From: Ascaris suum
Taxonomy: Eukaryota > Nematoda > Chromadorea > Rhabditida > Ascarididae
Reading direction: 5' to 3'
DNA length: 64,000 bases
NCBI GenBank assembly: GCA_013433145.1
Contig: CM024171.1
Span: 10,602,065 to 10,666,064, forward strand
Of the stretch, positions 1-12,290 are shown one piece after another. The first letter of the stretch is position 1, and the number at the start of each line of letters is the position of its first letter. The notes under the pieces are model-generated. The model was given only the letters and a program-made list of their open reading frames with translations, was not told the DNA's origin and did not search any database. Both the position numbers and the translations under genes were made by a program.

Positions 1-487
1 GACCGGTTGGCCATGGCTAGAAGCGAGTGGTCGCAACAAGTTCATGAGGGAGTACTGGCATCAATCACTAGCGTCAGTCCGAGGAAGAGGTAACCGTCGC
101 GTGCCGGGTGGCAGGTTAATGGCAAGAGTGCGTCCTTTAAAGTAGTATCTTGCGATCCTGCACGACGTTGTTGTGATTGTTGCGCTGCACATAACTAGCA
201 GTGGCTACAGTCTGCAGAATTTGTCGATTCCATAGGAGAAAGGCATTATTAGGCAACATTTCGCACTTGTTGAATCTACAACTGTATAATCTTGCTCTGA
301 CTTGCAAAAAACACAAACCGCGCCCTCAGTTCTTTTGGCGCGCTTTCTCATTTGTTTTCGATATGCTTTGAGCACATAGGGTGGTGCTTATTATTTGTTG
401 CTTTTTCGATCAAACGTTGTGTGTCGTTGTGTTTCGCACATTTGAACTGTTGGTTTGTTTGAGTTGGGTCGACGGCGTGGCAGAGGA
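1..487 (+). other. Upstream/5' flanking region of the PP4 gene
   Basis: No coding exon was recognised here. The stretch ends at the chosen ATG of the PP4 catalytic subunit gene and must contain its proximal promoter and 5' UTR. The only site-like element noticed is an E2F-type motif near 334. No clear TATA box was picked out. Confidence 0.5.
334..342 (+). promoter_or_regulatory. Candidate E2F/DP binding site upstream of PP4
   Basis: The sequence TTTGGCGCG matches the E2F consensus TTTSGCGC. It lies about 150 bp upstream of the chosen ATG at 488, on the side expected for a promoter. E2F sites often control cell-cycle and germline genes, and PP4 acts at centrosomes and in meiosis, so the location is plausible. 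A match this short can occur by chance, and nothing else in the sequence confirms it. Confidence 0.3.
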
Positions 488-3400
488 ATGGTTATGAATG
501 CGGATGAGAACTTTTCAACGCCAGCATTACCTTCAACGCCCATCACCATCACAGCCAACGACCTCGACCGGTTGGTACTCAGTAATCATTACAAGGATAG
601 GGCCATCAATGAAAACACCAGAGGAAATGCTTTTTCCTCGTTATTATCTTACCAGGTCTTATATGAGCACAGCCAAATCACGACAGGGAGAAGGAATCAC
701 ACATGGTGAAAGGATTATACACAAGAACGTATATATAGAGAGACGACCAGTTTAGCAGGTATGAAGTGATTAAGGTGTTGTAGTGAATGCTTGCATGCTG
801 CAATCGGAACAATGTTAACCCTTCCGATCCGCTTAGTAGGGTTGTGAGGACTGTCGAGGAAGGTAATGATTGTTTTGCCGTGTCGTTTTCGAAAAAAGTT
901 ACCGACATTTGAAATTAGAAGTAATCTGCTGTCCGTAAAACGGTTGATAAAAAAATATGTGTGAATATGCTCTTACTTTCATTTGATGCAGTGTTTTGGT
1001 TTTTGCAGTCTTCCTAAGTGTTATTTTGCAAAGTTCTTCTGATCAGCAATGATCGCTGTTTATGTCGGTGGGTGTCTGTCCCTTTGTCTGTCCGTTTGTG
1101 CAAATCGGGTGAATTACATCGATTAAATTCCGAACCTAATAGTTGGCACAGATGAATTTACTACGTGCCGTTTGACGAGGACAACGCGTCACTAGATTTC
1201 AGAAGCAATCCACAAGCAGTCGAAAACCAACGTGAAAAAGTGAGGGGACAAGAAAGAAGAGGTGCATTTTTCAATATACGGGGGAACTACATAGAAAAAA
1301 CCAATGTGTGAAGGGATTATGTTGAATAATTTTGGTTCTACGAAGGGATTATATTTCTTATTGATCGGGATTGGTTACGCTTTGTTTCATAAGCTGTGGA
1401 AGAAAGTTTTTGAGGGTTCATAGACAGGTTCATTAGGACGGGTTTGACCTGGGAAGTCCAGCAATGCTTCTGATTTGATGTAAGACGTTCCATCAGCAAG
1501 ACAGCGCCGTTTGAATGTTGAAACCCTTTCCCATCCCCAAAAGCTAATACAGAGCGCCCCCTAGAATTAGAGAGGGATGGAGGGGGGGGGGGGGGGAACT
1601 GTCGTATTGATATTCATTTGCCATGAATATTCTCATATCTAAATTCGGAGCTAATCTCTTAACTTTTAACTAGTGTACCATCATCTTTTTCCGTGCATAA
1701 TTAAGTCTATTTACCAATAACTGCATCGTTCTTGAAGCGTTCAAGCAGTTGGCCACTTTACGCCTAATGTTCAAGCGAGCCGCCACCGAATAGATGAAGC
1801 CTTATCAGTTGTGATGGTCTAGCGATTTGTGTTATTGAGTCGGGTTATCGGATAGAAAACGATAATTTTTGAGAGTGTCTGTTGGTGGTTGAGAATCGGA
1901 GGAAGTAATGCCATATGCAGACGATAACCGCAGATAATGTCTGCTGAAAGTAATTTCGCTTTATAGGCAGATCCAGACGTTAATGAGATGTGAGTGTATA
2001 CCTGAGCAGGAGGTGAAGGCTCTTTGTGCCAAAGCACGTGAGATCCTCCTTCAAGAGGGTAACGTTCAGGTCGTCGATTCGCCAGTAACGGTATCTGTTC
2101 ATCGGACTTTTCTAACGTTTACATGCCATCCTAAATTTTCGATTAACTGATTTTTAGTGGAGAGTAACATTGATAATCCACACATTTTAGCATTGTAAGG
2201 TCTGTCTGAACGGCGGTTTGAGGGGAAAAAGCAGTAGCGGAAAGAGACGGGCGAATGATAGACAGTAAAAGTGCGAAGCAATTTGAAGGGGAAACGAGCA
2301 CTGCAAAATGAATAATGGATAATGAGAAGACCTCAGTATTATTATTTTTCAGCCGCTGAATGTTGCTGTGGAGTTATTACAGTTTTGCTATATTAGTAGT
2401 TGTTGCTTTGTTTTAATGCCTCCTTGTTAACCGCCTTATCATCCCAGAAGGTTGATGCGCTATAAGTGGCACTCTTTTAATGACTGCTGTTCATCAAGAA
2501 TTCATGAAGAATGCTTTGCTATGGCAATTTCCATACCGTCCTGTTCTGTGCTGCGGAAAATGAAGAATTTCAAAGCACTTCTACGTTAATATCTCTGCGG
2601 GTAGACTTTGATGCCTTTCTGTAGGTCAGTCGTTTGAAGCTGTGTATTTTTAGATTTGCGGCGATATCCATGGTCAGTTCTACGATCTGATGGAGCTGTT
2701 CAAAGTAGGCGGTGAAGTACCCGATACGAATTACCTCTTCCTTGGTGATTTTGTCGACCGAGGTTTCTATTCCGTTGAGGTGATCGTAGTTCCGTTTTGC
2801 ATCTTTATTAAACATTAAATGGAATTCCGTTTTGTTGTCGATTCTAATCCGTTCATTCTGATCTCCAGCGGAGGTGTTCATATACAAAAGTAATTACCGT
2901 TAATGAATAAATGAAAAGCTCTGTGTCGAGCATCCTCTCGGTCTCGTGGCGAATTTTCCAGGGCATTTTTGAGGAGCGAAAAGCGAATACTTTTATAGAT
3001 AGAGGAGGAGAAAGAGATCCCGTCGTTGACAATGATCAGGTGATTCGTGAAGAAGAGGATCACTTCTGAGTCTCTTACCTTCCTCTTAAACATTCTCCCA
3101 GATTTAAAAGTCTAGTAATTGACTTCAGAAGTCACCAAAAAATTGCAAGGGATTTCGACCTACTATAGAAAATAAAAGTGTTCACTTCTCAGAAATTTTA
3201 CAGAGGTTTTCATCACTGATTTTCAAATTTTCAGCCCATCTCATGTAATATCTGAGAACTAAAGTGCACTGATCTTTGCTTGCCGTTCTCCTCTAATAGC
3301 AGTGAAAACCTTGAAATTATCGTTATTGGTATCTGTATAATGGACTGCAGAGTTTCACAGCAATTATTTCAATATAAACAGATAATTTTAGTCTTATCAA

Positions 3401-6400
3401 TAGGATTAAAAGATTTAAAACTTACCGAAATCATTTTTAGCATTCCCGTGCTGAAAAACCCCAAATGAAATTTGGCAATGGACTGGAAGCCGTTGAAATC
3501 GTGCCAGTCACTATCTCCAACCCTCACTCCCCACTTCTCACCTTCTCCCTTTCATCATCAAGTCACCAGAAATATAAAAATGTCGGAAGTAACAGGAAAA
3601 GTGCATATCAGTACGGAATACGGTTTAGCTCAGTTCTAATTGCAGACGTTTTTGTTGCTGTTGGCACTGAAAGTGCGATATCCGGACCGAATGATGCTTA
3701 TCAGAGGCAATCATGAGTCCCGTCAAATAACGCAGGTTTATGGTTTTTATGACGAATGTTTAAGGAAATACGGATCCTCTTCTGTTTGGAGGTTTGTCCT
3801 TGTTCAGCATTCCTATATTTGATTTCGAAGATTGCGTTTTGATTTATTTTGCTTGAATAATGAGTGATTTCTATGTGGAGTCTATTAAGCTTATAACCAT
3901 TTGGTGACTTTTTTCGGGTTCTAAAATATATTGCAGCATATGTGGATTATCTTGTCGGAAAAAAGCAGACTATCCCGATCTTGTTTATTTTGTAGTTTGC
4001 GATACCGTCATATTCGCCTGAATCGGGTCGGAAGTGGAAATTAATTTATGCCGCGGAACAGAAATTTTCAGCAGAATGAGAAGCACTTTCGACTGGAAAT
4101 TTGAAGATGGCGTAGTTGGGGGTAAAAAGGTAGCACAATTGTTTATAATCATGGAGTCGGCATCTCTTTTATCATACCATCCAATGATGATCTCTATATG
4201 AGTAAGCGCAATTCATTATTCATAATTTCTGGCTTTTTCTGGTGAGTTTTCCCCTTACTTGATGCATTGATCGTGGTTTTAAGGATTTTGACGTTTTGTG
4301 ATTAATTTGAGGGCACCGCATGAAGGAATTTTAAGGAGGAGGAACTAGCCCAGATAGAACAAAAGAAGAATATGAACAAAAAATTGCTGTGTAATTTAAC
4401 TCTCCAATCACACATACTACCAACTAGTCTTTACAGCGGAAAGTGCCGATCTGGTCACGTGTCAGTTCTCCGTGACTGATATGCAACGAATGTCTACTTA
4501 TGTGAGAGCTGTTCATAGCAGCGTATTTGTCTCGAGTGATCGGTGCAATGGAAATGTGATATTCTTGGCGTTTCCTTCTTCATAAAAGTTTTACCTAAAT
4601 TGTTGGCTCGTCCTACTCTCAAGGCAAATTTTGTTACACTATTCTGAGCGTTCATTGTTACTGGTGAAAGGAGCGGGTTTTTAAGCGTTTCACTCTTTTT
4701 CAACTCTTGCGGTTAAATATGATGTGAAATCGGGTCTGTTTGCAGGTGTTGCACCGAAGTATTTGATTGTTTGAGTTTGTCGGCAGTCATCGCCGGCAAG
4801 GTTTTCTGTGTGCACGGTGGTCTATCGCCGAGTATACAAACACTCGACCAAATCCGCACTATCGATAGGAAACAAGAGGTACACGGCTAGGTGTACATTT
4901 CGTTCTCATGTGTGATCGGTATTTGAGGATTCATGCATATGATGGGTCCTTCAGAATTACGAATGGATTTGCGCGATTTATTGATTGCTAAATTTATGAG
5001 ATGATCATCATATCGGAAACGGAGGGAATCAGTAGTAGTGATATTGAATGATCGCAGCTTGCAGTAATTGGAGACCGCTTTTTATTCATTGTTCGCTTGT
5101 TTTAATTATAACATAATTTCTCTTCAGTCATTCGCTTCCTCTGTTACGTTTACTTTTTTCCAGCCCTGATCCCTAAGAATTACTAATGCACGTTTTCCCT
5201 GTTACAGTTGTATTCTTATTTGTGAGCTTCTTTGAAATGTTTGTTAATATGAATGTTATTTTAGGTTCCGCATGACGGACCGATGTGTGATCTACTGTGG
5301 TCAGATCCAGAGGACAGTGTTGGTTGGGGTGTGAGTCCTCGTGGCGCTGGATATCTGTTCGGCTCTGATGTCGTCAAGGTAGGTCTTATAAAATAGATGT
5401 GATTTGTAGTCGGGTCGATTTTCTCGCCTCCTCTGGCGTTGAAGTAGTAAATTTTAGTAATTTTGTTGCATCTTACAATACTTGAAATTCTCTCCATTTC
5501 CTGTGACTGCATGTAGTTCAAATTGATACTTTAAATTAAAGGTCGTTGTTCATAGCGATCGTATCTTGGGATTCTCTTTTTCCATGTGTTTATTTTCATA
5601 GTGCAAAAGCGCTTCAAAAGAACGCAATTTTTAGGCATTCTGTGAAACGAATGGCGTCGATTTGATCTGTCGTGCTCATCAGTTGGTGATGGAAGGCTAC
5701 AAATGGCATTTTAATGAAACTGTACTCACCGTGTGGTCTGCTCCTAATTATTGCTACAGGTAGTGACCCCATCGTTTACACTTTCACTCTTATTATTTCC
5801 ACTTATTGTTGATGCTGTGCTCAGTATACTTCATAGCTGTTTAATTCCTTTTACTATTCAGTCGGGCAGTGAAGGTTCTTTAATGAGTTGTACTTCGCGA
5901 CTGTATACCTTCTTTTTTATACAGGTGAAGGGCTAAAAAAGACTGTGTTTGGTGACAGATGAAAACAGTTGTCTTCAATGAGCACTTCCCGACGATGTTG
6001 TACCGTCTATAACCTCACTAATGTTTGATTTGAGATTAGAGTCTTTGTTCTTTTCAGGTGTGGGAATGTGGCTGCAATATTAGAACTAGATGAACAACTA
6101 AACAAAGACTTCACAATATTCGAGGCAGCTCCCCAGGTTTTTATTTTTCATTTTCCTTTCTCTCTGGTATTTGTGATAGCAGGCATTCTGTGTTGATTTG
6201 TCTAAAGCGGAAATATGCAGGTTTGGTCGGTTGAAAGTCGTGTGAATGCCGTCTGTGTGTAAATATCTGGAACGCATGTGAACGCCGATAAATGTCATTG
6301 TCTAAACAGCTGGTTGAAAGGCAGCTTTGGGAATCGACGATTATCTTTGTGGGCAGTTTATTATGAAGAAAGCAGGGTATAGCTGACTTGGAAGTTAATA

Positions 6401-6558
6401 TGGTTGAGGTGGAGAAAAACATGCTATATTTTTTCAAATATATTTATATTTCTATGCAATTTAGCCCAGTGGATGGATTTATTTGTTAGTTATTGAAATA
6501 TTTTTAGGAGAATCGTGGTGCTCCAGCAAAGAAGCCTCAACCGGATTATTTTCTGTGA
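488..6558 (+). CDS. pph-4.1: Serine/threonine protein phosphatase 4 catalytic subunit (9 exons, 326 aa)
   Basis: PPP-family metallophosphatase, catalytic subunit of PP4, which acts with regulatory subunits in centrosome maturation, meiosis and the DNA-damage response. Exons: 488-570, 1967-2090, 2654-2779, 3646-3791, 4746-4878, 5265-5378, 5635-5759, 6058-6136, 6508-6558; phases join to 981 nt. Visible PPP signatures are GDIHG (residues 72-76), GDFVDRG (100-106) and GNHES (132-136). Further on are [17 protein letters not shown], the WSDP and [13 protein letters not shown] blocks, and [10 protein letters not shown]. The C-terminus is DYFL, as in PP4/PP6/PP2A. The blocks match PP4 better than PP2A or PP6. 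The human protein is 307 aa; the extra residues form a Thr/Pro/Ser-rich N-terminal tail of about 24 residues. ATG 488 is chosen because upstream codons in this frame contain only a TTG; ATG 494 is two codons later. All 3' splice sites end in CAG or TAG. The symbol is by analogy with C. elegans. Confidence 0.95.
1582..1596. repeat. Poly-G tract (15 bases) in PP4 intron 1
   Basis: Uninterrupted run of 15 G, inside the first PP4 intron and on the sense strand. It has the potential to form a G-quadruplex. Confidence 0.9.
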
Positions 6559-6742
6559 ATAGCAGCGCATTTCCTCTCGTAACACATGTGAATATTGTTA
6601 TTGTTGTATGTGAACTGAGCGTCGATTCATTTTGCTGAATGCCGAGATTGCGTTTCATTGTTTTTCACTCTTCTCTCACCCTCGTTATATATCTCCGTTT
6701 GTGCTCTTTCTCTGAACTTACGATCTGAGCGTCGACGAGTCG

Positions 6743-6748
6743 AATAAA
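6743..6748 (+). terminator. Polyadenylation signal AATAAA of the PP4 gene
   Basis: A consensus AATAAA hexamer lies 185 bp downstream of the PP4 stop codon on the coding strand. It is the first such hexamer after the stop, so it is the likely cleavage/polyadenylation signal. The cleavage site itself cannot be seen. Confidence 0.6.
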
Positions 6749-7571
6749 CATTTCATTTAACTGTATATTTGCGTGTTCTGTTGGTTTGCATTACCTGTGA
6801 CTTTATTTCCTTTTTTTTGAGGAATATTGGTACAAGACAGATGAAGCGAATGGTAATGCATTTTTTCAAAGGTTCTTTTAGAAAGAGTTTTAAGAATGGA
6901 ACATTTTCAATCGAAGGCTTTTCACTGATCGTCCTATCGACCAACCTTCATCAACGTTGTGGAAAGGAGGTGTTCGCTTCCCCTTTTTAGGAATAGGTCC
7001 CACTACTGTAATATTTCCTTATTGAGTATTCTTCTTTGGATGATTCAGCAGCCGCAGTGCTTGGTTAGTATATGACTTTTGTGGGTCACTTTTATTTCCG
7101 GTTATTTCCTCTGAAGGCAACGTTATCCTCTTACTTTACACCGAGAAAGGCGAAACGGCACATTATTCACTCGACCTTCAATGTCAACAATACTGAGATG
7201 ACTTGTGGGTGGGCAGAAATTCGTGGCGTAGGTACTGCGTGCTTTTTGTTTAATACAGGATTTGGAGGTGCCGAGTTGTTTTGAGAGGGGACTGCTGGAG
7301 ATGAGGAGAGGGATGATTCAAAGAATGCCGGTCCCTCGGATGCCATTTGTAGCGGGTGGAGGGGGTGCTGGAGAGTGGAGGGACGTGAAATGCTAAAATC
7401 GGCTCAAGCCACGGTGAACTCGACTTTCACAAAGAGCCAGATACAACCTTCAGGTTAATTTTCATCTCATATATTGCTTGCATCGGCGAACACTGAAAAC
7501 GCGCACTTTATTCAGAAAGGCTCGCACTCTCCTGTTCAACTCCAAGGTTCAGAACTAATTGCATGCATTCA

Positions 7572-7609
7572 GCTGGTTGGTCGCTTACCACTTGTTGGTC
7601 GTTTACCAA
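7572..7609. repeat. Short direct repeat with TTGGTCG core
   Basis: Two adjacent near-identical copies of TTGGTCGYTTACCA are present. They are flanked on both sides by a GCATGCATT motif, so the whole block reads as a small repeat-within-repeat. It is non-coding and of unknown origin. Confidence 0.5.
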
Positions 7610-8754
7610 TTGCATGCATTTAGTGACCTGGCACTCTGTGAAAGTAACGAGTCGGTCCGAATTTCTAACTTTATTCTGGAACCTTAGTTAGAAGTCATCG
7701 TTAATTAGTTGGAACTCATCAGTTGCTTAGATGAATATCGCCTAATCATCGTTGTCGTTAGTGAATCATAGCGAATAGAAAGACAAGGCGCCTGTTTTGA
7801 CCGCTCACACTTTTCAGTTCCTCCCCCTTGTGGGATGTTGGTTGTGTGAAGATGGTCAACAGTTTTGAATATATGATAGGATAGTTTGTCCCCAAAGGTT
7901 CGTGAGCAGACAATAGAAGTGAAGAAAAAACACGAAAAGTATGATTACTGTTAAAAACTAGGCCTACGTCCCTGTTGTTGACCGATGACGCCTGAGCTGC
8001 CGCTCGGTTTCCGCTGTCTGTCTTCGTCAGTTCTGAGTTGACGCGTGGCGTTCCTGATTCACAATCGAGTTGTCTCTTTGTCCACTGGCGTCGATCCAAC
8101 CACGATTACCGCTAGAGTCGACGTTCCCGATCAATGAGCTCCTTTTAACTGCGACCATCCTGGTTGTCACGCTGTACCAAATATTGACGCCTTTCGCTCG
8201 TCAGTGATCACCTTACCTTGCCTCTGCCAGTAATCCAAGAATATACACTTGCGCTGAGGTGGTTCGTCTCACAATATCACTATCAGATTCTGCTGTGCAA
8301 CGATCTCCGTGCACCTAGTCACTGCTTTGTGAACCACACATCAAACTTGGGTAATTAAACCTTTATTATCGTATATAGACAATAAAAACGTGACGAAGAA
8401 CATTTAATCATCAGGGACATACACAATATGATGATAGGTTAAAGCATGGCTAAGAAAACTCACCTATAATTATTGGAGATGTGCGTGATATTCTAATAGA
8501 TTATAACTCGACTAAGCAATTCGCGCACTTATCAGACACGCCCATAGAACAACACTGAGCAGAATTGTATCACAGTATGACAGGGAACACATGAGACGCA
8601 TGTAAGTGAAAAACATTTGGAATCGCAACATCGAACCAGATTAGTATTCATCTTGCTGCCGAAACTTTGGGTTTGCTTATATGGCCTTCTTGATGATGCT
8701 GCCCCGCCCCTTCCTTTGTCTTTGTTTTATACCTAAAGGGTTCTTTTGCGTTAA

Positions 8755-9235
8755 TTTGAGGCATATAACTTTTATGATGTGTTTGTAGCGGCTTTGTGTC
8801 TTTATGCGGTTTGAAGACAAAGGCCTCTTTGTGCTTCTGATGCCGCTCGCTCATGCATTTTTGTGCACCTCATATCTGAGTGCCTATCGACAACTTCAGC
8901 CTTTGTTTCCCAATTTTCTTACTGCTTCTGCAAAAACTAATTCTGCAGCTTTATTCGACTCTCATTTTGTTTAGTCGTTCGCGTTAACTCATAGGGCATA
9001 ACTTTTACGATCTGTTTATCGCGGCATTTGCCTTTTTGCGCTCTTTGAAGACTAAGCGGCGACATCCCCTCCTTGTGCCACTGGTGCCCGCTCGCTCCTG
9101 CATTCCCTTTTTTGTGCACAACATATCTGTCAACGACTTCAACCTTTGTTTGCTAATTTCTTCTTAACATTTACTCACTTCAGCAAGGAAACTTATTCTG
9201 CAACTTTAGTCTACTCTCACTTGTTTATTTATTCA
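8755..9235. repeat. Imperfect tandem duplication, period about 235 bp
   Basis: Two diverged copies lie head to tail, one starting near 8758 and the other near 8992. Shared landmarks in the same order are a GGCATAACTTTT-like start, a TTTGAAGAC block, CCGCTCGCTC, TTTTTGTGCAC, a CAACTTCA.CCTTTGTTT block, and TTATTCTGCA followed by a CTACTCTCA-like end. The copies differ by substitutions and small indels, so the duplication is old. No coding frame is shared between them. Confidence 0.75.
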
Positions 9236-10390
9236 CGCGCAGCCGCGATAGCGCCTAACTATGCGTTTTCCCATAAAGTCGACTGGTTGATTAGGTCGCG
9301 ACATGAACTACATCATAGAGGGATGAATATATAAATCCTTGAGCATAGAGCTAACGTTATAATAGTGCTGAAAGCACTCAAACACCAAACTGTAAATTCG
9401 ATGTGCTTCCGTAAATTACGTGGAGCGCTGCTCATATGAGGCTTTTGAAGGAGGAAGTACTGCCTCATTTTTGCATTGGATCACTGACTGGTGTTTCTTC
9501 GCGATAGCGCTTGAACGAGTAGAGATGAGAGGTTCACGCATTGAAGTAATATCGACCTTGAATGTTTGTGTAAGGAATTGCAAGTGGGCGGAAGCTTCAT
9601 TCATAAAATTGAACTACATTTGAAGAACACTGGATTCGGTCGCCTCTGGTATGCTTTGAATTTTTCGGGTATTGTTGTTGCGGATGCTGCACACAATGAG
9701 GCGAACTGGCTCTCCTCTTCTCCCTTGATACTTTTTTATGTGCTGACATCCCCAAATACACACGTAATGAGGTCTGATGCTTAGCAAAAAACTCCTCATG
9801 TTTATACAAGGGAAGCGAAGTGCCCTCAGCAGCATCTTCGCCGCGCATCGTTGAGTAATAAGTGGAAGGGTATGCTGAGAAGACACTGCAAATGAGACTT
9901 TCGCAGCCTATGTAAGTATGAAATTTTTTTCAGCACAGAATTGAGACATTTGGCTCTCGCCTTCGCACGTGCTTGAGTCGTGAATCACCCAATTTTCGGG
10001 CGTGGTGATCATTGCGTTTCGCTAATTAACTGAAGTAAGCGAAATGAGGACCCAGTTGCCCTTTTAGCGACGGTAATTTCTAATAGCACTGCATCAAACG
10101 ATAGAGAAAGAGCAGTCAAAAATACTGAGACCTTAAGGCATTGTTGCAACGCTTGACAAACTGAGAACAGACCAGGCTTTGCGAACTCAGTTTCGGTTCA
10201 CTTTCCTCTCTGTTCTTTGGCAGTTCTGGATGGGGAAAGGGTAGGGTGGAGGATGGGGAAGGATGCGTATTCTGGCTTGTAACACCTTCATCACCTAATA
10301 GACTTCTCAATAATAAGCTTTTGTGCCCATCGTGAATACATGCGTGAATGTACTTCATTGTTTTTGTTTTATTTCAAACCTTCTTGCATT

Positions 10391-10393
10391 TAG
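10391..10393 (+). other. Putative trans-splice or 5' UTR acceptor immediately before the GLRX5 start
   Basis: A T-rich tract ending in TTTAG abuts the GLRX5 ATG at 10394 with no nucleotide between. Nematode spliced-leader addition commonly uses such an acceptor close to the start codon. An ordinary 5' UTR intron would look the same in genomic sequence. Confidence 0.4.
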
Positions 10394-12250
10394 ATGTCAT
10401 TGAGGTGTCAACGTGCATTTTTGCGCTCGTTGTATGCGGTGCGTGCTTTCTCGACGGCAAACCTAAGCGAACCGTTGCGCAAACGCATAGAGAGTTATGT
10501 CGCGAGTGCACCAGTAGTTGTGTTTATGAAGGGCACTCAGCAAGAGCCTATGTGTGGCTTCAGCAGAAATGTAAAATTGGTACGTTATAATGTTTTTAAG
10601 TTCGCAGCTAATCATTTTGCCATAAATATTGCAGCGATACTTCTGTCGCTGTCGGTCGGTTGGAGTGCTGCTAGTTGGGAATGGCTGGGCGGATTGTGTT
10701 ATGCTTCTTAGCTCCTAGGTGATGGAATACAAGGACTGGATAGAAAAGAGCGAAGATGCATTTGATGAGTTCATTGCAATGGTTTCACGATAAGGTCGAG
10801 AAACTTGTTAGAAAGCCTTTTTTAACGCAGCAGCAAGAATGTGAGCAAGAGAAACGTTTTTTTTTTCAGAAGCACATGAGTCTCGATTGGAAAGGAGGCG
10901 CTTGTCTGTATGTGAGGATTGGGCTTCGCGGGTTAGTTTGGCCTTGAAAGTTAATTGATATGGCGGCGGAAAGGCGAATACAAAGCCTTTGCTTCACATC
11001 CTAGGTTCCGTTTAGAGATGAGGAGCACGTCTTCTTTAAGCTGCTGCTTCCCTCACACGTACGCGTGCATTCTACTGCGAGTGCGGTCATCACTAGTTTA
11101 ACCACTGAGCATTTATAGGTACTCGATTTCCACGAGGTGAAGTTCAAGGACTACAACGTTCTTGAAGACAGCGACTTACGCGAAGGTATCAAAAAATTCA
11201 GTGACTGGCCTACAATCCCTCAGGTAGTCGTTTAATCTCAAAAAAAGTTTATCGAAATTTGAGAGCATTTTCCGCTGGATTTGCCTTGTTGGACCCAACG
11301 GAAAAACACTGCAAAATATCGGTTTAAAAAAGGACTTTTCTCTTCGCCAAAGCGATCACATTCACCGGCACCCTCTTAGCTGCACTACCAACGAACGTTT
11401 CCGCACATCTTGCGCAAATGAAGTGTGAACACTGAGTTGCGTTATTTGAATAGTCCTTTAAGCGGTTTCATTGTTGGTTGCCGCTTAATCCCTTGGGGAA
11501 GTTGTGTGAACAAGACGATGCAAAATTCTCGCTTGTTTATTTATAGATGACATCTTAAGTAAAGACTAGCGATCACGTATTTTCTTTGAAAGTAATGACA
11601 AAGAGCCTCGCAAATGTGCAATGCAGTCGTAATTGTGATGGTCGGAAGAGCGATCGGATTGCATAATTCGAGGGTTGCCTTTGTTCTCATTTTTCTGCAA
11701 TGAATCATACACTAGGGATCGTTTGATTATATCCGCGCAGCGCCGTCACTCTTCACCTTCCTCACGTTCGGGTCGCTAGGGATTTTCCATTTCAAGTGAG
11801 TACATTAGCTTGCAAAGTCTAGCTTAGTACTAATATGGCTCCATCCTATGCGCTTAGTTTTGGTGGCACTTTTCCACTTAAAGCTTGTTTTCCCACAAAG
11901 TGTTTTTGAAATACTTTATTGTACTACGCAAAGAAACAATGGAAATTATGGGAAAGCGATATCTTCTCAGACAAACAGAGACACCTGTGCAAATAAACAA
12001 CAATATCAGTGTGGCCCTCTCCCACCATCAAACGTTATATGCCCCGAAACATCCCCTTTTCTCTCCTTTACAACTGTTTTAGTGAACTGCTTATTATGTA
12101 TAATTTAAGGTATACGTGAACGGAAACTTCGTTGGTGGTTGCGACATTTTGGTGCAGATGCACAAGGAGGGCGAAATAACGGAGTTCTTTGAAAAGGAAG
12201 GGATAAAATCCAGATTCTCAGACAACGAGCAAGGACACAACGAGAAATGA
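10394..12250 (+). CDS. glrx-5: Mitochondrial monothiol glutaredoxin 5 (3 exons, 143 aa)
   Basis: Monothiol CGFS glutaredoxin that carries [2Fe-2S] clusters between the mitochondrial scaffold and acceptor proteins. Exons: 10394-10579, 11119-11223, 12110-12250; 432 nt, in frame. The first 25 or so residues are rich in Arg, Ser and Ala without acidic residues, as in a mitochondrial presequence. The MKGT lysine loop (residues 45-48), the CGFS active site (54-57, Cys54 ligating the cluster), the cis-proline WPTIPQV block and GGCDI glutathione-binding residues are all present. Human GLRX5 is 157 aa. The ATG is supported by the presequence and the acceptor-like site before it. The 3' splice site of intron 2 must end in AAG (12107-12109): the nearest upstream TAG acceptor would bring in an in-frame TGA. 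The stop codon is 40 bp from that of the convergent PPM1G gene. Confidence 0.93.
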
Positions 12251-12290
12251 GAGGATCACGCCGCCGAGTTACAAAGTGTGTGGTCGCCGC

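Larger units (their letters stand above)
6749..10393. other. Intergenic region between PP4 and GLRX5
   Basis: About 3.6 kb with no recognisable exon. Open frames of 60-113 codons occur on both strands, for example a 113-codon minus-strand frame at 7758-8099, but none shows a known motif. The region holds short direct repeats near 7570-7610 and an imperfect tandem duplication at about 8755-9235 (separate entries). The last part is the presumed upstream region of GLRX5. Confidence 0.5.

Noticed and set aside
7758..8099. 113-codon minus-strand open frame
   Set aside because: No recognisable domain, no supporting exons and no conserved motif; treated as a chance frame, though a diverged repeat is possible.
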